NCBI RefSeq assembly: GCF_004564275.1
Contig: NZ_SPDV01000055.1
Span: 1 to 41,888, forward strand
Length of the DNA stretch: 41,888 nucleotides
From: Sphingomonas parva (ex Maeng et al. 2020)
GTDB lineage: Bacteria; Pseudomonadota; Alphaproteobacteria; Sphingomonadales; Sphingomonadaceae
Direction of reading: 5' to 3'
Position 1 is the stretch's first letter, and the number at the start of each line of letters is the position of its first letter. Position numbers and translations under genes: made by a program. The notes under the pieces were generated by a model. It was not told the origin of the DNA, did no database searches, and saw nothing but the letters and a program-made list of their open reading frames with translations. Shown here piece by piece: positions 14,952-24,028 of the stretch.

Positions 14952-15033
14952 CCGGACGGTTTAGCCGCTCGGCGTTAACGGCTAGTAACCTTCCGAGCTT
15001 TCCAGCGCCGCGAATGATGGTAAACAAGGGCCT

Positions 15034-17319
15034 ATGACGGGGGCAGAACGAGCGGAAGCGCAGCCGGACGCCGGCACGGGCGAAACCTCCCAGACGGCGA
15101 ATGCCGACTGGATCGGCACGGCCGCCGATCCCGCCGCGTCCGCGCCCGCGGAGAAACGGGGCGGCAGCGCGGGCGTGCGGCTCTTCGGCGTCTTTCTCGT
15201 CCTGCTGGCGCTCGCCTGGACCGGCGCGATGGCCTGGACGGCCTGGACGCAGCGCCCCGCCGATCTGCACGGCATCGTCACCACCATCGCGGTGCTGAGC
15301 GGACCGCTCGTCCTCATCGTCCTGCTCTGGGTCTGGCTCGGGCGCACGCCGCGCCGCGAGGCCGAGCGCTTCACCCGCGCCGTCGCCGACATGAGGGCCG
15401 AGAGCAATGCGCTGGAAAGCGTGCTGTCGATCGTCTCGACCCGCATCGAGGAGAATCACGCGCGGCTTCGCGGCGAGGCCGAAAGGCTGATGTCGCTGGG
15501 CGACGAAGCTTCGGACCGGCTCGGCCGCGTCACCCATTATCTTTCCAAGGAGACCGCCTCGCTCGACCGCAAGGCCGCCGCGCTGGATGCGGCCGCCGCC
15601 GCCGCCAAGGTCGACATCGGCGTGCTGCTCCACGATCTGCCGCGGGCCGAGGAGCAGGCGCGCGGCGTCGCCGAGGCGATGAAGGAAGCGGGGCTGACCG
15701 CCCACACCCAGGCCGGCGCGCTCGAGGCGCAGCTGGCGGCGCTCTCCGCCCGGGCCCGCGAGGCGGACGAGCAGCTCGGCGGCGCCGCCCAGCGCCTCTC
15801 GGCGCACGTCGCCAGGGTCGAAACCGGCAGCGCCGCGGCGACGGCGAGCATGGAGGAAGCCTCCGCCGCCATGACCGGCGCGGTCGACGGCGCGATGGCG
15901 CGCGCCACCGATGCGCTGGAAGCGGCCCGCACCGGCCTCGACGCGCAGGGCGCCGCCTTGCTCGCCGCGATCGAGCAGAGCCAGGCCGCGCTCGACCGGG
16001 CCGGCGAGGATTCGGCGCGCAACCTTTCCAAGCGGCTCGATCTGATCGCCCAGAAGGTCGAGGGGCTGGCCGGCCACCTCGCCGCGCAGGACGCCGCCAG
16101 CCACGCGCTCGTCACCGGCCTCTCCAAGGAGCTTTCCGAGCTCGACGAATGGTTCGCGCGGCTCGGCCGCACCGGCGGCGAGCAGAGCGAGAAGCTCGGC
16201 GCCGCGGTCCAGGCGGTGCGCGACAGCACCAGCGCCCTCATCGCCGAGATCGACGGCGGCAAGGCCGGCAGCGAGGCGCTGATCGGCAGCGCCCGCGAGA
16301 TGACCGAAGGCCTGACTGCGGTCGCCGCGCAGCTCAACCAGGAGCTGCCGGCCGCGCTCGCCCGGGTCGAGGCCCAGGCCGGCGCGACCCGCGAAGCGGC
16401 GGGCAAGCTCACGCCGGTGGTGTTCGAGATCGAGGCTTCGACCGGTACGGTCGTCAGCCGCATCGCCGAGGCCGAGGCGACGATCGTCCGCCAGCGCCGG
16501 GCGATCGAGGATCTGCTCGCCCGCATCGAAGAGGGGTCGACCGGCGCCGAGCAGAAACTGTCGGCGCTCGGCGAAGCCGCGAACGCGGCCCGCGACGCCG
16601 CCGGGCGCATCGCCGCCGAGACGGGTCCGGAGCTGGTCGAGGCCCTGGTCCGGGTCCGCGAGACCGCCAATCAGGCGGCCGAGCGCGCCCGCGATGCGAT
16701 CGCCGGCGTCATTCCGTCGAGCGCCGCGGCGCTCGGCGAGGCCGGCCGCGAGGCCCTGACCAACGCCATCGCCGGTACGGTCGAGCGCCAGATGGCCGAG
16801 CTCGCCCAGGTCTCGGAGCGCGCGGTCGGCACCGCCCGCGCCGCTTCCGAGCGGCTGACCCGCCAGCTGGTCGTGCTCGGCGAGACCGCGGCCGCGATCG
16901 AGGACAAGATCGAGGAGGGCCGCAAGGAGCGCGAGGAGAAGGACAGCGAGAATTTCTCGCGGCGCGTCGCCCTGCTCATCGAGTCGCTCAACTCGACGGC
17001 GATCGACGTCACCAAGATCCTGTCGAACGACGTCACCGACAGCGCCTGGGCAGCCTATCTCAAGGGCGATCGCGGCGTCTTCACCCGCCGCGCCGTCCGG
17101 CTGCTCGACGCGACCGAGGCCCGCGAGATCGCCCGTCACTACGACGAGGAAGCCGAGTTCCGCGATCAGGTGAACCGCTACATCCACGATTTCGAGGCGA
17201 TGCTGCGCCGCATCCTCGCCGACCGGGACGGCTCGCCGCTCGGCGTCACCATCCTCTCCAGCGACATGGGCAAGCTCTACGTCGCCCTCGCCCAGGCGAT
17301 CGACCGCATCCGAAAGTAG
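15034..17319 (+). CDS. Membrane-anchored coiled-coil protein of 761 residues, unknown function
   Basis: A short acidic cytoplasmic N-terminus (1-46), two membrane helices (about 48-68 and 80-102), and then some 530 residues of Ala/Glu-rich helix with heptad character, like the signalling shaft of chemoreceptors or apolipoprotein-like proteins. The last 130 residues are different in character and probably a folded domain (from NFSRRVALLIESLNSTAIDV to the end, with SDMGKLYVALAQAI). No HAMP, receptor-methylation or ATPase motif is visible. The start has AAGGG eight bases upstream. I know of no assigned function; a structural or polar role is only a guess from shape. Confidence 0.75.
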   Translation: MTGAERAEAQPDAGTGETSQTANADWIGTAADPAASAPAEKRGGSAGVRLFGVFLVLLALAWTGAMAWTAWTQRPADLHGIVTTIAVLSGPLVLIVLLWVWLGRTPRREAERFTRAVADMRAESNALESVLSIVSTRIEENHARLRGEAERLMSLGDEASDRLGRVTHYLSKETASLDRKAAALDAAAAAAKVDIGVLLHDLPRAEEQARGVAEAMKEAGLTAHTQAGALEAQLAALSARAREADEQLGGAAQRLSAHVARVETGSAAATASMEEASAAMTGAVDGAMARATDALEAARTGLDAQGAALLAAIEQSQAALDRAGEDSARNLSKRLDLIAQKVEGLAGHLAAQDAASHALVTGLSKELSELDEWFARLGRTGGEQSEKLGAAVQAVRDSTSALIAEIDGGKAGSEALIGSAREMTEGLTAVAAQLNQELPAALARVEAQAGATREAAGKLTPVVFEIEASTGTVVSRIAEAEATIVRQRRAIEDLLARIEEGSTGAEQKLSALGEAANAARDAAGRIAAETGPELVEALVRVRETANQAAERARDAIAGVIPSSAAALGEAGREALTNAIAGTVERQMAELAQVSERAVGTARAASERLTRQLVVLGETAAAIEDKIEEGRKEREEKDSENFSRRVALLIESLNSTAIDVTKILSNDVTDSAWAAYLKGDRGVFTRRAVRLLDATEAREIARHYDEEAEFRDQVNRYIHDFEAMLRRILADRDGSPLGVTILSSDMGKLYVALAQAIDRIRK

Positions 17320-17330
17320 CCTCCCGACAC

Positions 17331-17433
17331 GTCATCCCGGCGGAGGCCGGGATCTCGGGTCGGAAAAGCACCTCGGTGTATGGAAGACGGTAGCGCGAAC
17401 TCACGCCGGGACCTGGCGTTCGCCGGGGTGATC
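17331..17433. repeat. GTCATCCCGGC-type palindromic repeat, copy 1
   Basis: The left end GTCATCCCGGCGGAGGCCGG and the right end ending in CGCCGGGGTGATC are inverted copies of one hairpin unit, separated by about 50 bases. The same unit occurs at 28710-28788. It lies just after the coiled-coil gene. Confidence 0.75.
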
Positions 17434-17457
17434 AGACGCGCGAAGCGCGCCTGATCA
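17429..17457. terminator. Hairpin between convergent genes
   Basis: Thirteen-base arms (TGATCAGACGCGC and GCGCGCCTGATCA) with one mismatch and a three-base GAA loop. The right arm includes the stop codon of the DUF1467 gene. It could serve as a bidirectional transcription end. Confidence 0.5.
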
Positions 17458-17715
17458 GTTCAGCCAGTCGAGGTCCTCGGCGGAGATCCAGCCGAAGACG
17501 TAATTGGCGAAGAACAGGCCGAACAGGATCGCCGAGAGGATTGTCGCGCGCAGCGCCACCATGCCGATCTCGAAGCGGTGCGGCGCACTCTCGGCATGGC
17601 CGGGCGCGCTCCTCTCCCCCTCCTCCTCGGCGGTGCGGACGCCGAACGGCAGCACCAGGAACAGGCTCATCGTCCAGAACAGGACGTAGATGGCGAGGAT
17701 TGAGCTCCAGCGCAT
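17455..17715 (-). CDS. DUF1467 family membrane protein
   Basis: An 86-residue protein with two membrane helices (about 5-25 and 54-76) and the connecting stretch PFGVRTAEEEGERSAPGHAE followed by SAPHRFEIGMVALRATI, typical of DUF1467. The family is small, alphaproteobacterial and of unknown function. It starts four bases after the RNase J stop, an adjacency seen in many sphingomonads, so it is the last gene of that transcript. Confidence 0.88.
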   Translation of the reverse strand: MRWSSILAIYVLFWTMSLFLVLPFGVRTAEEEGERSAPGHAESAPHRFEIGMVALRATILSAILFGLFFANYVFGWISAEDLDWLN

Positions 17716-17719
17716 CGCG

Positions 17720-19357
17720 TCAGATCCGCACGATCAGGACGTCGACGACCGGCTTCTTGCCAGTCCATTCGGTGGCGCAGCGGCGCACCGCGAGGCGGAT
17801 CTGCTCGCGAAGCTTGTCCTCGCTCTGCGCGCCCTTGCCGGCCGCCGAGGAGGCTGCCGCACAGGCTTCCTCGAGGAACGCCTCGCGATCCTCCTCCACC
17901 GGTATGCCCTCCAGCGCGATCTCGACGTCGCCGCGGACGCGATCGTCGTCATCCATCGCCAGGGCCACCGAGATCACGCCCTGGAAGCTGATCTTGCGCC
18001 GCTCGTTCATCGTGCTGCCGTCGGCGGTGAGGATGACGTCGCCGTCGAGGACGAGCCGCCCGACCCTCTCCTCGCCGAGCTTGCGCGGGCCGTCGGGCGC
18101 GAGGCGCACGAGATCGCCATTGGTCTGGACGATGCCGCGCGGCACGCCCTGCGACCGGGCGAAGCGGTCCTGCTCGACCATGTGCCGCATCTCGCCGTGC
18201 ACCGGCACGATGATCTCCGGCCGGATCCATTTGTACATGGCGGCGAGCTCGGGACGGCCCGGGTGGCCGGAGACGTGGACGTTGGCCTGGCGGTCGGTGA
18301 TCATGCGGATGCCGCGGCCGGCCAGCTCGTTCTGGATGCGGCCGATCTGGATCTCGTTGCCGGGGATCTGCTTGGACGAGAAGACGACGAGATCTCCTTC
18401 GGTCAGCTTCAGCTTGTGCTGGTCGAAGGCGATGCGGGCGAGCGCCGCGCGCGCCTCGCCCTGGCCGCCGGTGGCGATGATCATCACGTCGCGGCGGGGA
18501 AGCTGCATCGCCTCGTCGAAGTCGATCGTCTCGGGGAAATCGGTGAGATAGCCGACGCTGCGCGCGACGCGCAGGATGCGGTCGAGCGAGCGGCCGGCGA
18601 CGCACACCTTGCGGCCGGTGTCCTGCGCGACCTTGCCGAGCGTGCTGAGCCGCGCCGCATTGGAGGCGAAGGTGGTGACCAGCACCCGGCCCTCGGCCGC
18701 GGCGATGACCTCGTCGAGGCCCTTGCGCACTTCCTCTTCCGACCCCGACGCTTCCTCCTGGAAGACGTTGGTCGAATCGCAGACCAAAGCGAGGATGCCC
18801 TCGTCGCCGACCTTGATCAGCTGCTCGGCGTCGGCCGGGTCGCCGATCTGCGGGAATTCGTCGAGCTTCCAGTCGCCGGTATGGAAGATCTTGCCGTAAG
18901 GCGTGTCGATCAGCAGCGCATTGCCTTCGGGAATCGAATGGGCGAGCGGCACGAAGCGGAAGCCGAACGGCCCCAATTGCATCGTCCCGCCGATGTCGAT
19001 CACCTCGACCTTCACCTCCTTGGTAAGCCCCTCCTCCTGGAGCTTCTCGGCGATCAGCCCGGCGGTGAACGGCGTCGCGTAGAGCGGCACGCCGAGATCG
19101 GCCGCCATATAGGGAATGGCGCCGATATGATCCTCGTGGCCGTGGGTCAGCACGACGCCGAGCAGGTCCTTGCGCCGGTCCTCGATGAACGAGAGATCGG
19201 GCAGCACGAGGTCGATGCCGGGATAAAAGGGATCGCCGAAGGTCATCCCGAGATCGACCATGATCCACTTGCCGTCGCAGCCGTAGAGATTGACGTTCAT
19301 GCCGATCTCGCCGGAGCCGCCGAGGGCGAGGAAGAGGAGTTCTTTACCGGGTTTCAT
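17720..19357 (-). CDS. rnj: Ribonuclease J
   Basis: Metallo-beta-lactamase/beta-CASP RNase with endonuclease and 5'-3' exonuclease activity, 545 residues. It starts MKPGKELLFLALGGSGEIGM; the zinc-binding motif HGHEDH is at 72-77. The beta-CASP and C-terminal domains are complete in length. The ATG at 19357 starts the conserved N-terminus; a frame to 19405 adds 16 unconserved residues. In alphaproteobacteria RNase J takes part in rRNA 5' maturation and mRNA decay. It follows coaX by 105 bases and precedes the DUF1467 gene by four. Confidence 0.95.
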   Translation of the reverse strand: MKPGKELLFLALGGSGEIGMNVNLYGCDGKWIMVDLGMTFGDPFYPGIDLVLPDLSFIEDRRKDLLGVVLTHGHEDHIGAIPYMAADLGVPLYATPFTAGLIAEKLQEEGLTKEVKVEVIDIGGTMQLGPFGFRFVPLAHSIPEGNALLIDTPYGKIFHTGDWKLDEFPQIGDPADAEQLIKVGDEGILALVCDSTNVFQEEASGSEEEVRKGLDEVIAAAEGRVLVTTFASNAARLSTLGKVAQDTGRKVCVAGRSLDRILRVARSVGYLTDFPETIDFDEAMQLPRRDVMIIATGGQGEARAALARIAFDQHKLKLTEGDLVVFSSKQIPGNEIQIGRIQNELAGRGIRMITDRQANVHVSGHPGRPELAAMYKWIRPEIIVPVHGEMRHMVEQDRFARSQGVPRGIVQTNGDLVRLAPDGPRKLGEERVGRLVLDGDVILTADGSTMNERRKISFQGVISVALAMDDDDRVRGDVEIALEGIPVEEDREAFLEEACAAASSAAGKGAQSEDKLREQIRLAVRRCATEWTGKKPVVDVLIVRI

Positions 19358-19462
19358 CTGTCTGGCTTTCGGGTGCGATGCAGGGCGAAAGCGGCACGGC
19401 CGCATTCGTTCCGGCAGAGAGGATAAGAGCGTAAGCGAGCGCCCCCGCCCGGTCGCGGATCG

Positions 19463-20248
19463 TCACGAAGCGCCGACGCTCCGCTTCCACAGCAGGGAGA
19501 GGCCCTGGATGGTGAGGTCAGGCTCGATCTCGTCGAAGACCTGGGTATGGCGGTCGAACAAGCTGGCGAGACCGCCGGTCGAGATCACCTTCACCGGGCG
19601 GCCGATCTCGGCCTTCATCCGGGCGACCAGACCTTCGATCATCGAGACATAGCCCCAGTATATGCCGATGTGCATCTGGTCCTCGGTCGTGCGGCCGATC
19701 ACCGAGAGGTTGTCGCGCGGCGCCTCGATCGCGATGCGCGGCAGCTTGGCGGCGGCCGTGACCAGCGCGTCGAGCGACAGGTTGATCCCGGGCGCGATGA
19801 TCCCGCCCTTGTAGGCGCCGGTATAATCGACGACGTCGAAGGTCGCGGCGGTGCCGAAATCGATGACGATCAGATCGCCCTCGTGCAGCGCGTGCGCCGC
19901 GATCGCGTCGAGTACCCGGTCCGCCCCGACGCTCGCCGGCTCGGCGACGTCGAGCTCGATCCCCCAATCGGCCGGCGACACGCCGGCGACCAGCGGCTCG
20001 ACGCCGAAATATTTGGTGGCGAGCACCTCCAGATTGTGCAGCGCGCGCGGAACGACGGTTCCGATGATCACCGCGTCGACGACGTCGCGCGGCAGATCCT
20101 GCAGGGCGATCAATTGATGGAGCCAGACTGCATATTCGTCCGCTGTCCGGCGGGGATCGGTCGCGATCCGCCAGCGGGCGCGGACCACCCCGTCCTCGAG
20201 CAAGGCGAAGACGATATTGGTGTTCCCGGCATCGATGGCGAGCAGCAT
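19463..20248 (-). CDS. coaX: Type III pantothenate kinase
   Basis: Phosphorylates pantothenate in the first step of coenzyme A synthesis; 261 residues. ASKHA-fold motifs are [11 protein letters not shown] (residues 1-11, phosphate-binding Asp6), GADR (about 107-110) with catalytic Asp, and [11 protein letters not shown] (about 127-137). The family works with a monovalent cation and is insensitive to CoA feedback. It lies 46 bases after birA in the tail of the nuo unit, the arrangement usual in the order. Confidence 0.95.
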   Translation of the reverse strand: MLLAIDAGNTNIVFALLEDGVVRARWRIATDPRRTADEYAVWLHQLIALQDLPRDVVDAVIIGTVVPRALHNLEVLATKYFGVEPLVAGVSPADWGIELDVAEPASVGADRVLDAIAAHALHEGDLIVIDFGTAATFDVVDYTGAYKGGIIAPGINLSLDALVTAAAKLPRIAIEAPRDNLSVIGRTTEDQMHIGIYWGYVSMIEGLVARMKAEIGRPVKVISTGGLASLFDRHTQVFDEIEPDLTIQGLSLLWKRSVGAS

Positions 20249-20294
20249 GGCCGGGCTTTAGCGGCCACCGTAACGAATGGCGAGAAGAACCGCC

Positions 20295-20996
20295 TCAGAG
20301 CAGGAACACGTCGCCCGCGTGGATCAGCCGCACCGCCCCGTCGGCCGTGCGCAGGCGCAGCGCGCCGCTCTCGTCGAGGCCGTCGAACAGGCCGTTGCCC
20401 TCGCTGGTCGACAGAGCGGTGCCGCGGGGATGGGCGGCGGCGAGCCAGGCCTCGCGCACCGGCCCCAGGCCGTGGCTCCGCCACGTCGCCAGCCGGCGCG
20501 CGAACGCCTCGGCGAGCGCCTCGCAGAAGACCGCCGGCTCGGGCGCCTGTCCGCCGACGGCGGCGAGGCTGGTCGCCGGCCGCTCGATATCGTCGGGATG
20601 GTGCGCGAGATTGACGCCGAAGCCGATCACCACCGCGTCCCCCGCCCGCTCGAGCAGGATTCCGGCGAGCTTGGCCGGTCCGGCGAGCAGGTCGTTCGGC
20701 CATTTGATCCGGATCGCCGCGCCGGGCGCGAACAAGGACGTCGTTTCGTGCAGCGCAACCGCGGCCACCAGGGCGAGGGACGGCGCCGCCGGATCGCCGG
20801 GACGGACCCGCACGAGGGTGCTGGCGTAGAGATTGCCCTCGGGCGAGCGCCACGCCCTGCCCTGCCGCCCCTTGCCGCCGCTCTGCCGCTCGGCGCGCAG
20901 CCAGAAGCCCTCGGCCGCGCCCGCCGCCGCGAGCGCCGCCAAATCGTCGTTGGTCGAGCCGGTCTCCCGGACCGTGCGGATGTCGACGTTCGCCAT
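20295..20996 (-). CDS. birA: Biotin--[acetyl-CoA-carboxylase] ligase, without DNA-binding domain
   Basis: Attaches biotin to the carrier protein of acetyl-CoA carboxylase through biotinyl-AMP; 233 residues. GSTNDD (13-18), the biotinyl-AMP loop GRQGRAW (43-49) and KWPNDLL (98-104) are all present, and a C-terminal SH3-like domain follows. The N-terminal helix-turn-helix of E. coli BirA is absent, so it is a monofunctional group I ligase with no repressor role. It follows nuoN by 57 bases on the same strand. Confidence 0.95.
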   Translation of the reverse strand: MANVDIRTVRETGSTNDDLAALAAAGAAEGFWLRAERQSGGKGRQGRAWRSPEGNLYASTLVRVRPGDPAAPSLALVAAVALHETTSLFAPGAAIRIKWPNDLLAGPAKLAGILLERAGDAVVIGFGVNLAHHPDDIERPATSLAAVGGQAPEPAVFCEALAEAFARRLATWRSHGLGPVREAWLAAAHPRGTALSTSEGNGLFDGLDESGALRLRTADGAVRLIHAGDVFLL

Positions 20997-21053
20997 CGGC
21001 TCGCCCTCAGCAGCGCCGGCGGCGCGGGGATGGCGCGAAAGCCACCCCCGGGC

Positions 21054-22490
21054 TCAGAACAAGGCGCTGGCTGCGTTCGCCGCGAGCGGCTGGATCAGCG
21101 GAATGGCGAGATAGCCGAGCGGCGAGACGAACAGCGCCGCGGCTGCGATCAGCACCGTCTGCGGCACGTCGTGCGAACGGGCGTAAGCCGGCGCCGGCTC
21201 GTCGAAGTACATCGTCTTGATGATCTTTAGATAATAATAAGCGCTGATCGCCGAGGTCGCGATGCCGACCGCCGCCAGCCAGGTGAGATCGGCCCGCACC
21301 GCGGCATCGAACACCAGGAACTTCGGCCAGAAGCCGAACAGCGGCGGAATGCCGGCGAGGCTGAACATGAACATCGCCATCGCCGCCGCGAGGCCGGGCC
21401 GGGTCCGCGACAGGCCGGAGAGCGAGGCGATCGTCTCGACCGGTCGGTCCGCCTCGTCGCGCATGCGCAGCACGACCAGGAACGAGCCCAGGGTCATCAC
21501 CACATAGACGGCCATGTAGAAGAGGATCGCGGCGACGCCTTCGCGATTGGCGGCGGCGAGGCCGATCAGGATGAAGCCGACATTGTTGATCGACGAATAC
21601 GCGAGCAGCCGCTTGATGTTGGGCTGGCCGATCGCCGCGACGCCGCCGAGAATGGTCGAGGCGAGCGCCATGAAGATCACGATCTGGCGCCACTCGAACG
21701 TCGCCGGGCCCATGCCCTCGATCGCCAGGCGGGTCAGCAGGGCAATGGCCGCGACCTTCGGGGCCGAGGCGAAGAAGGCCGTGACCGGCGTCGGCGCGCC
21801 CTCGTAGACGTCGGGAGTCCACATGTGGAACGGCACGGCCGAGACCTTGAAGGCGATGCCGGCGAGGACGAAGACCAGGCCGAACAGCTCGCCGGCCGAG
21901 ACGCCGTCGGTGCCCAGCGCCACGGCGATGTCGCCGAACAGGGTCGATCCGGTGAAGCCGTAGAGCAGCGACACGCCGTAGAGCAGGATGCCCGAGGCGA
22001 GCGCGCCGAGGACGAAATATTTGAGGCCCGCTTCGGCCGAGCGGTTGTCGGTCCGCTGGAACGAGGCGAGGACATAGGCCGAGAGGCTCTGCAGCTCGAG
22101 GCCGACGTAGAGGGTGAGCAGGTCTCCGGCGGAGACCATCATCCCCATGCCGACGCTGGAGAGCAGGATCAGCACCGGATATTCGGCGCGATAATCGCCG
22201 TCGCGGCTGAACCAGCCGGTCGCGGCGACCAGCCCGATGGCGGCGGCGATGTAGACCAGGATCTTCGAGAAGGCCGCGAAGCTGTCGGCGACGAACAGGC
22301 CGTCGAAAGCGACGCCGCCGGCATCGCGGATCCCGGGCACGAACACGGCGGCCGCGATCAGCACCGCGATCGCGATCCAGGTGATCGCCCGGGCACTCCG
22401 GTCGCCGCCGTAAGCGGCGACCATCATCAGCGCGATCGCGCCGACGGTGAGAATGATCTCAGGCAGAGTGAGCGCAAGCGACTCGCCCAT
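21054..22490 (-). CDS. nuoN: NADH-quinone oxidoreductase subunit N
   Basis: Antiporter-like proton-pumping subunit of complex I in the inner membrane; 478 residues with about 14 helices. Recognisable are the helix block with LASFQRTDNRSAEAGLKYFV around residues 138-157 (the conserved Glu of helix 5 region and the following Lys) and KVSAVPFHMWTPDVYEGAPT (about 214-233). Its ATG overlaps the nuoM stop in TGATG. It is the last nuo gene; birA follows. Confidence 0.96.
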   Translation of the reverse strand: MGESLALTLPEIILTVGAIALMMVAAYGGDRSARAITWIAIAVLIAAAVFVPGIRDAGGVAFDGLFVADSFAAFSKILVYIAAAIGLVAATGWFSRDGDYRAEYPVLILLSSVGMGMMVSAGDLLTLYVGLELQSLSAYVLASFQRTDNRSAEAGLKYFVLGALASGILLYGVSLLYGFTGSTLFGDIAVALGTDGVSAGELFGLVFVLAGIAFKVSAVPFHMWTPDVYEGAPTPVTAFFASAPKVAAIALLTRLAIEGMGPATFEWRQIVIFMALASTILGGVAAIGQPNIKRLLAYSSINNVGFILIGLAAANREGVAAILFYMAVYVVMTLGSFLVVLRMRDEADRPVETIASLSGLSRTRPGLAAAMAMFMFSLAGIPPLFGFWPKFLVFDAAVRADLTWLAAVGIATSAISAYYYLKIIKTMYFDEPAPAYARSHDVPQTVLIAAAALFVSPLGYLAIPLIQPLAANAASALF

Positions 22491-24028
22491 CAGTGATGCG
22501 CTCCTTCAGCGGCAGTGACGTGGGCCGCCGCGGCGGCCGGTGCATGTGCGGACTTGGCGAGGCGGGAATCGCTCGCCGGGGCGGCGCGCTCGATTCGCGC
22601 CATCAGGACGTCGACGTCCTTGCGCATCGGCGCGAGGAAGCTCTCCGGATAGATGCCCATCCACAGGACGACGAGCGCGATCGTGCCGAGGCTGACCAGC
22701 TCGCGGCCGTTCAGGTCGGGCATCGCCGCCGCGTCCGCGTTCCGGCTCGTGCCGTAGGCGACGCGCCAGTAGAGATAGAGCATGTAGGCGGCGCCGAGAA
22801 TGATGCCGGTGGTGGCGATCGCGCCGACCAGGCTGTGCGCCTTGTAGGCGCCGATCAGGCTCAGGAACTCGCCGACGAAGCCGCCGGTACCGGGCAGGCC
22901 GACCGAGGCCATGGTGAACAGCAGGAACAGCACCGCATAGGCCGGCATGTTGTTCGAAAGGCCGCCGTAGCGCTCGATCTCGCGGGTGTGCAGGCGATCG
23001 TAGATCACGCCGACGCAGAGGAAGAGCGCGCCCGAGACGAGGCCGTGGCTGAGCATGACGACCAGCGCCCCTTCGATGCCCTGGCGGTTGAACGCGAAGA
23101 TGCCGATCGTCACGAACGCCATGTGGGCGACGGACGAATAAGCGATCAGCTTCTTCATGTCCTTCTGCACCAAAGCGACCAGCGACGTGTAGACGATCGC
23201 GACGAGGCTGAGCCCCATCACCAGCCAGAACAGCTGGGCCGAGGCGTCCGGGAACATCGGCAGCGAGAAGCGGACGAAACCGTAGCCGCCGAGCTTCAGC
23301 AGCACGCCGGCGAGGATCACCGAGCCGGCGGTCGGCGCCTGGACGTGCGCGTCCGGAAGCCAGGTGTGGACCGGCCACATCGGCATCTTCACCGCGAACG
23401 AGGCGAAGAAGGCGAGCCACAGCCAGAATTGCGCCTGGCGCGGGAAATCGGTGGTCAGCAGCTTCGGAATCTCGGTGGTGCCGGCGTAGTTCACCATCCA
23501 CAGCATCGCGACCAGCATCAGCAGCGAGCCGACCAGGGTGTAGAGGAAGAACTTGTACGACGCGTAGATCCGGTTCGCGCCGCCCCAGATGCCGATGATC
23601 AGGAACATCGGGATCAGGCCAGCCTCGAAGAAGATGTAGAAGAGGAAGATGTCCTGCGCCATGAAGACGCCGATCATCATCGTCTCCATCACCAGGAACG
23701 CGGCCATATATTCCTGGACGCGCTTCTCGATCGAGCTCCAGCTGGCGAGGATGCAGATCGGCATCAGGAACACCGAGAGCAGCGTCAGCATCAGGGCGAT
23801 GCCGTCGATGCCCAGCGCCCAGGCGAAGCGCGAGAACAGGGGCTGATATTCGACGAACTGCCATTGCGGCCCGCCGATATCGTAATTGAGCCACAGGATT
23901 ATGCCGAGCACGAGATCGGCCAGCGTGGCCGCCAGCGCGATCCACCGCGCCCCGTTCGCCGAGACGAACAGGCAGAGGATGGCGGCGACGACGGGCACCG
24001 CCAGCATCAGCGAAAGGATGCCGGTCAT
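22490..24028 (-). CDS. nuoM: NADH-quinone oxidoreductase subunit M
   Basis: Second antiporter-like proton-pumping subunit of complex I, 512 residues, about 14 membrane helices. Landmarks are [11 protein letters not shown]-type helix 5 with its conserved Glu (seen as [20 protein letters not shown]), [20 protein letters not shown] with the conserved Lys of helix 7, and [15 protein letters not shown]. The C-terminal tail is Ala- and His-rich and probably unstructured. The start overlaps the nuoL stop by four bases. Confidence 0.96.
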   Translation of the reverse strand: MTGILSLMLAVPVVAAILCLFVSANGARWIALAATLADLVLGIILWLNYDIGGPQWQFVEYQPLFSRFAWALGIDGIALMLTLLSVFLMPICILASWSSIEKRVQEYMAAFLVMETMMIGVFMAQDIFLFYIFFEAGLIPMFLIIGIWGGANRIYASYKFFLYTLVGSLLMLVAMLWMVNYAGTTEIPKLLTTDFPRQAQFWLWLAFFASFAVKMPMWPVHTWLPDAHVQAPTAGSVILAGVLLKLGGYGFVRFSLPMFPDASAQLFWLVMGLSLVAIVYTSLVALVQKDMKKLIAYSSVAHMAFVTIGIFAFNRQGIEGALVVMLSHGLVSGALFLCVGVIYDRLHTREIERYGGLSNNMPAYAVLFLLFTMASVGLPGTGGFVGEFLSLIGAYKAHSLVGAIATTGIILGAAYMLYLYWRVAYGTSRNADAAAMPDLNGRELVSLGTIALVVLWMGIYPESFLAPMRKDVDVLMARIERAAPASDSRLAKSAHAPAAAAAHVTAAEGAHH

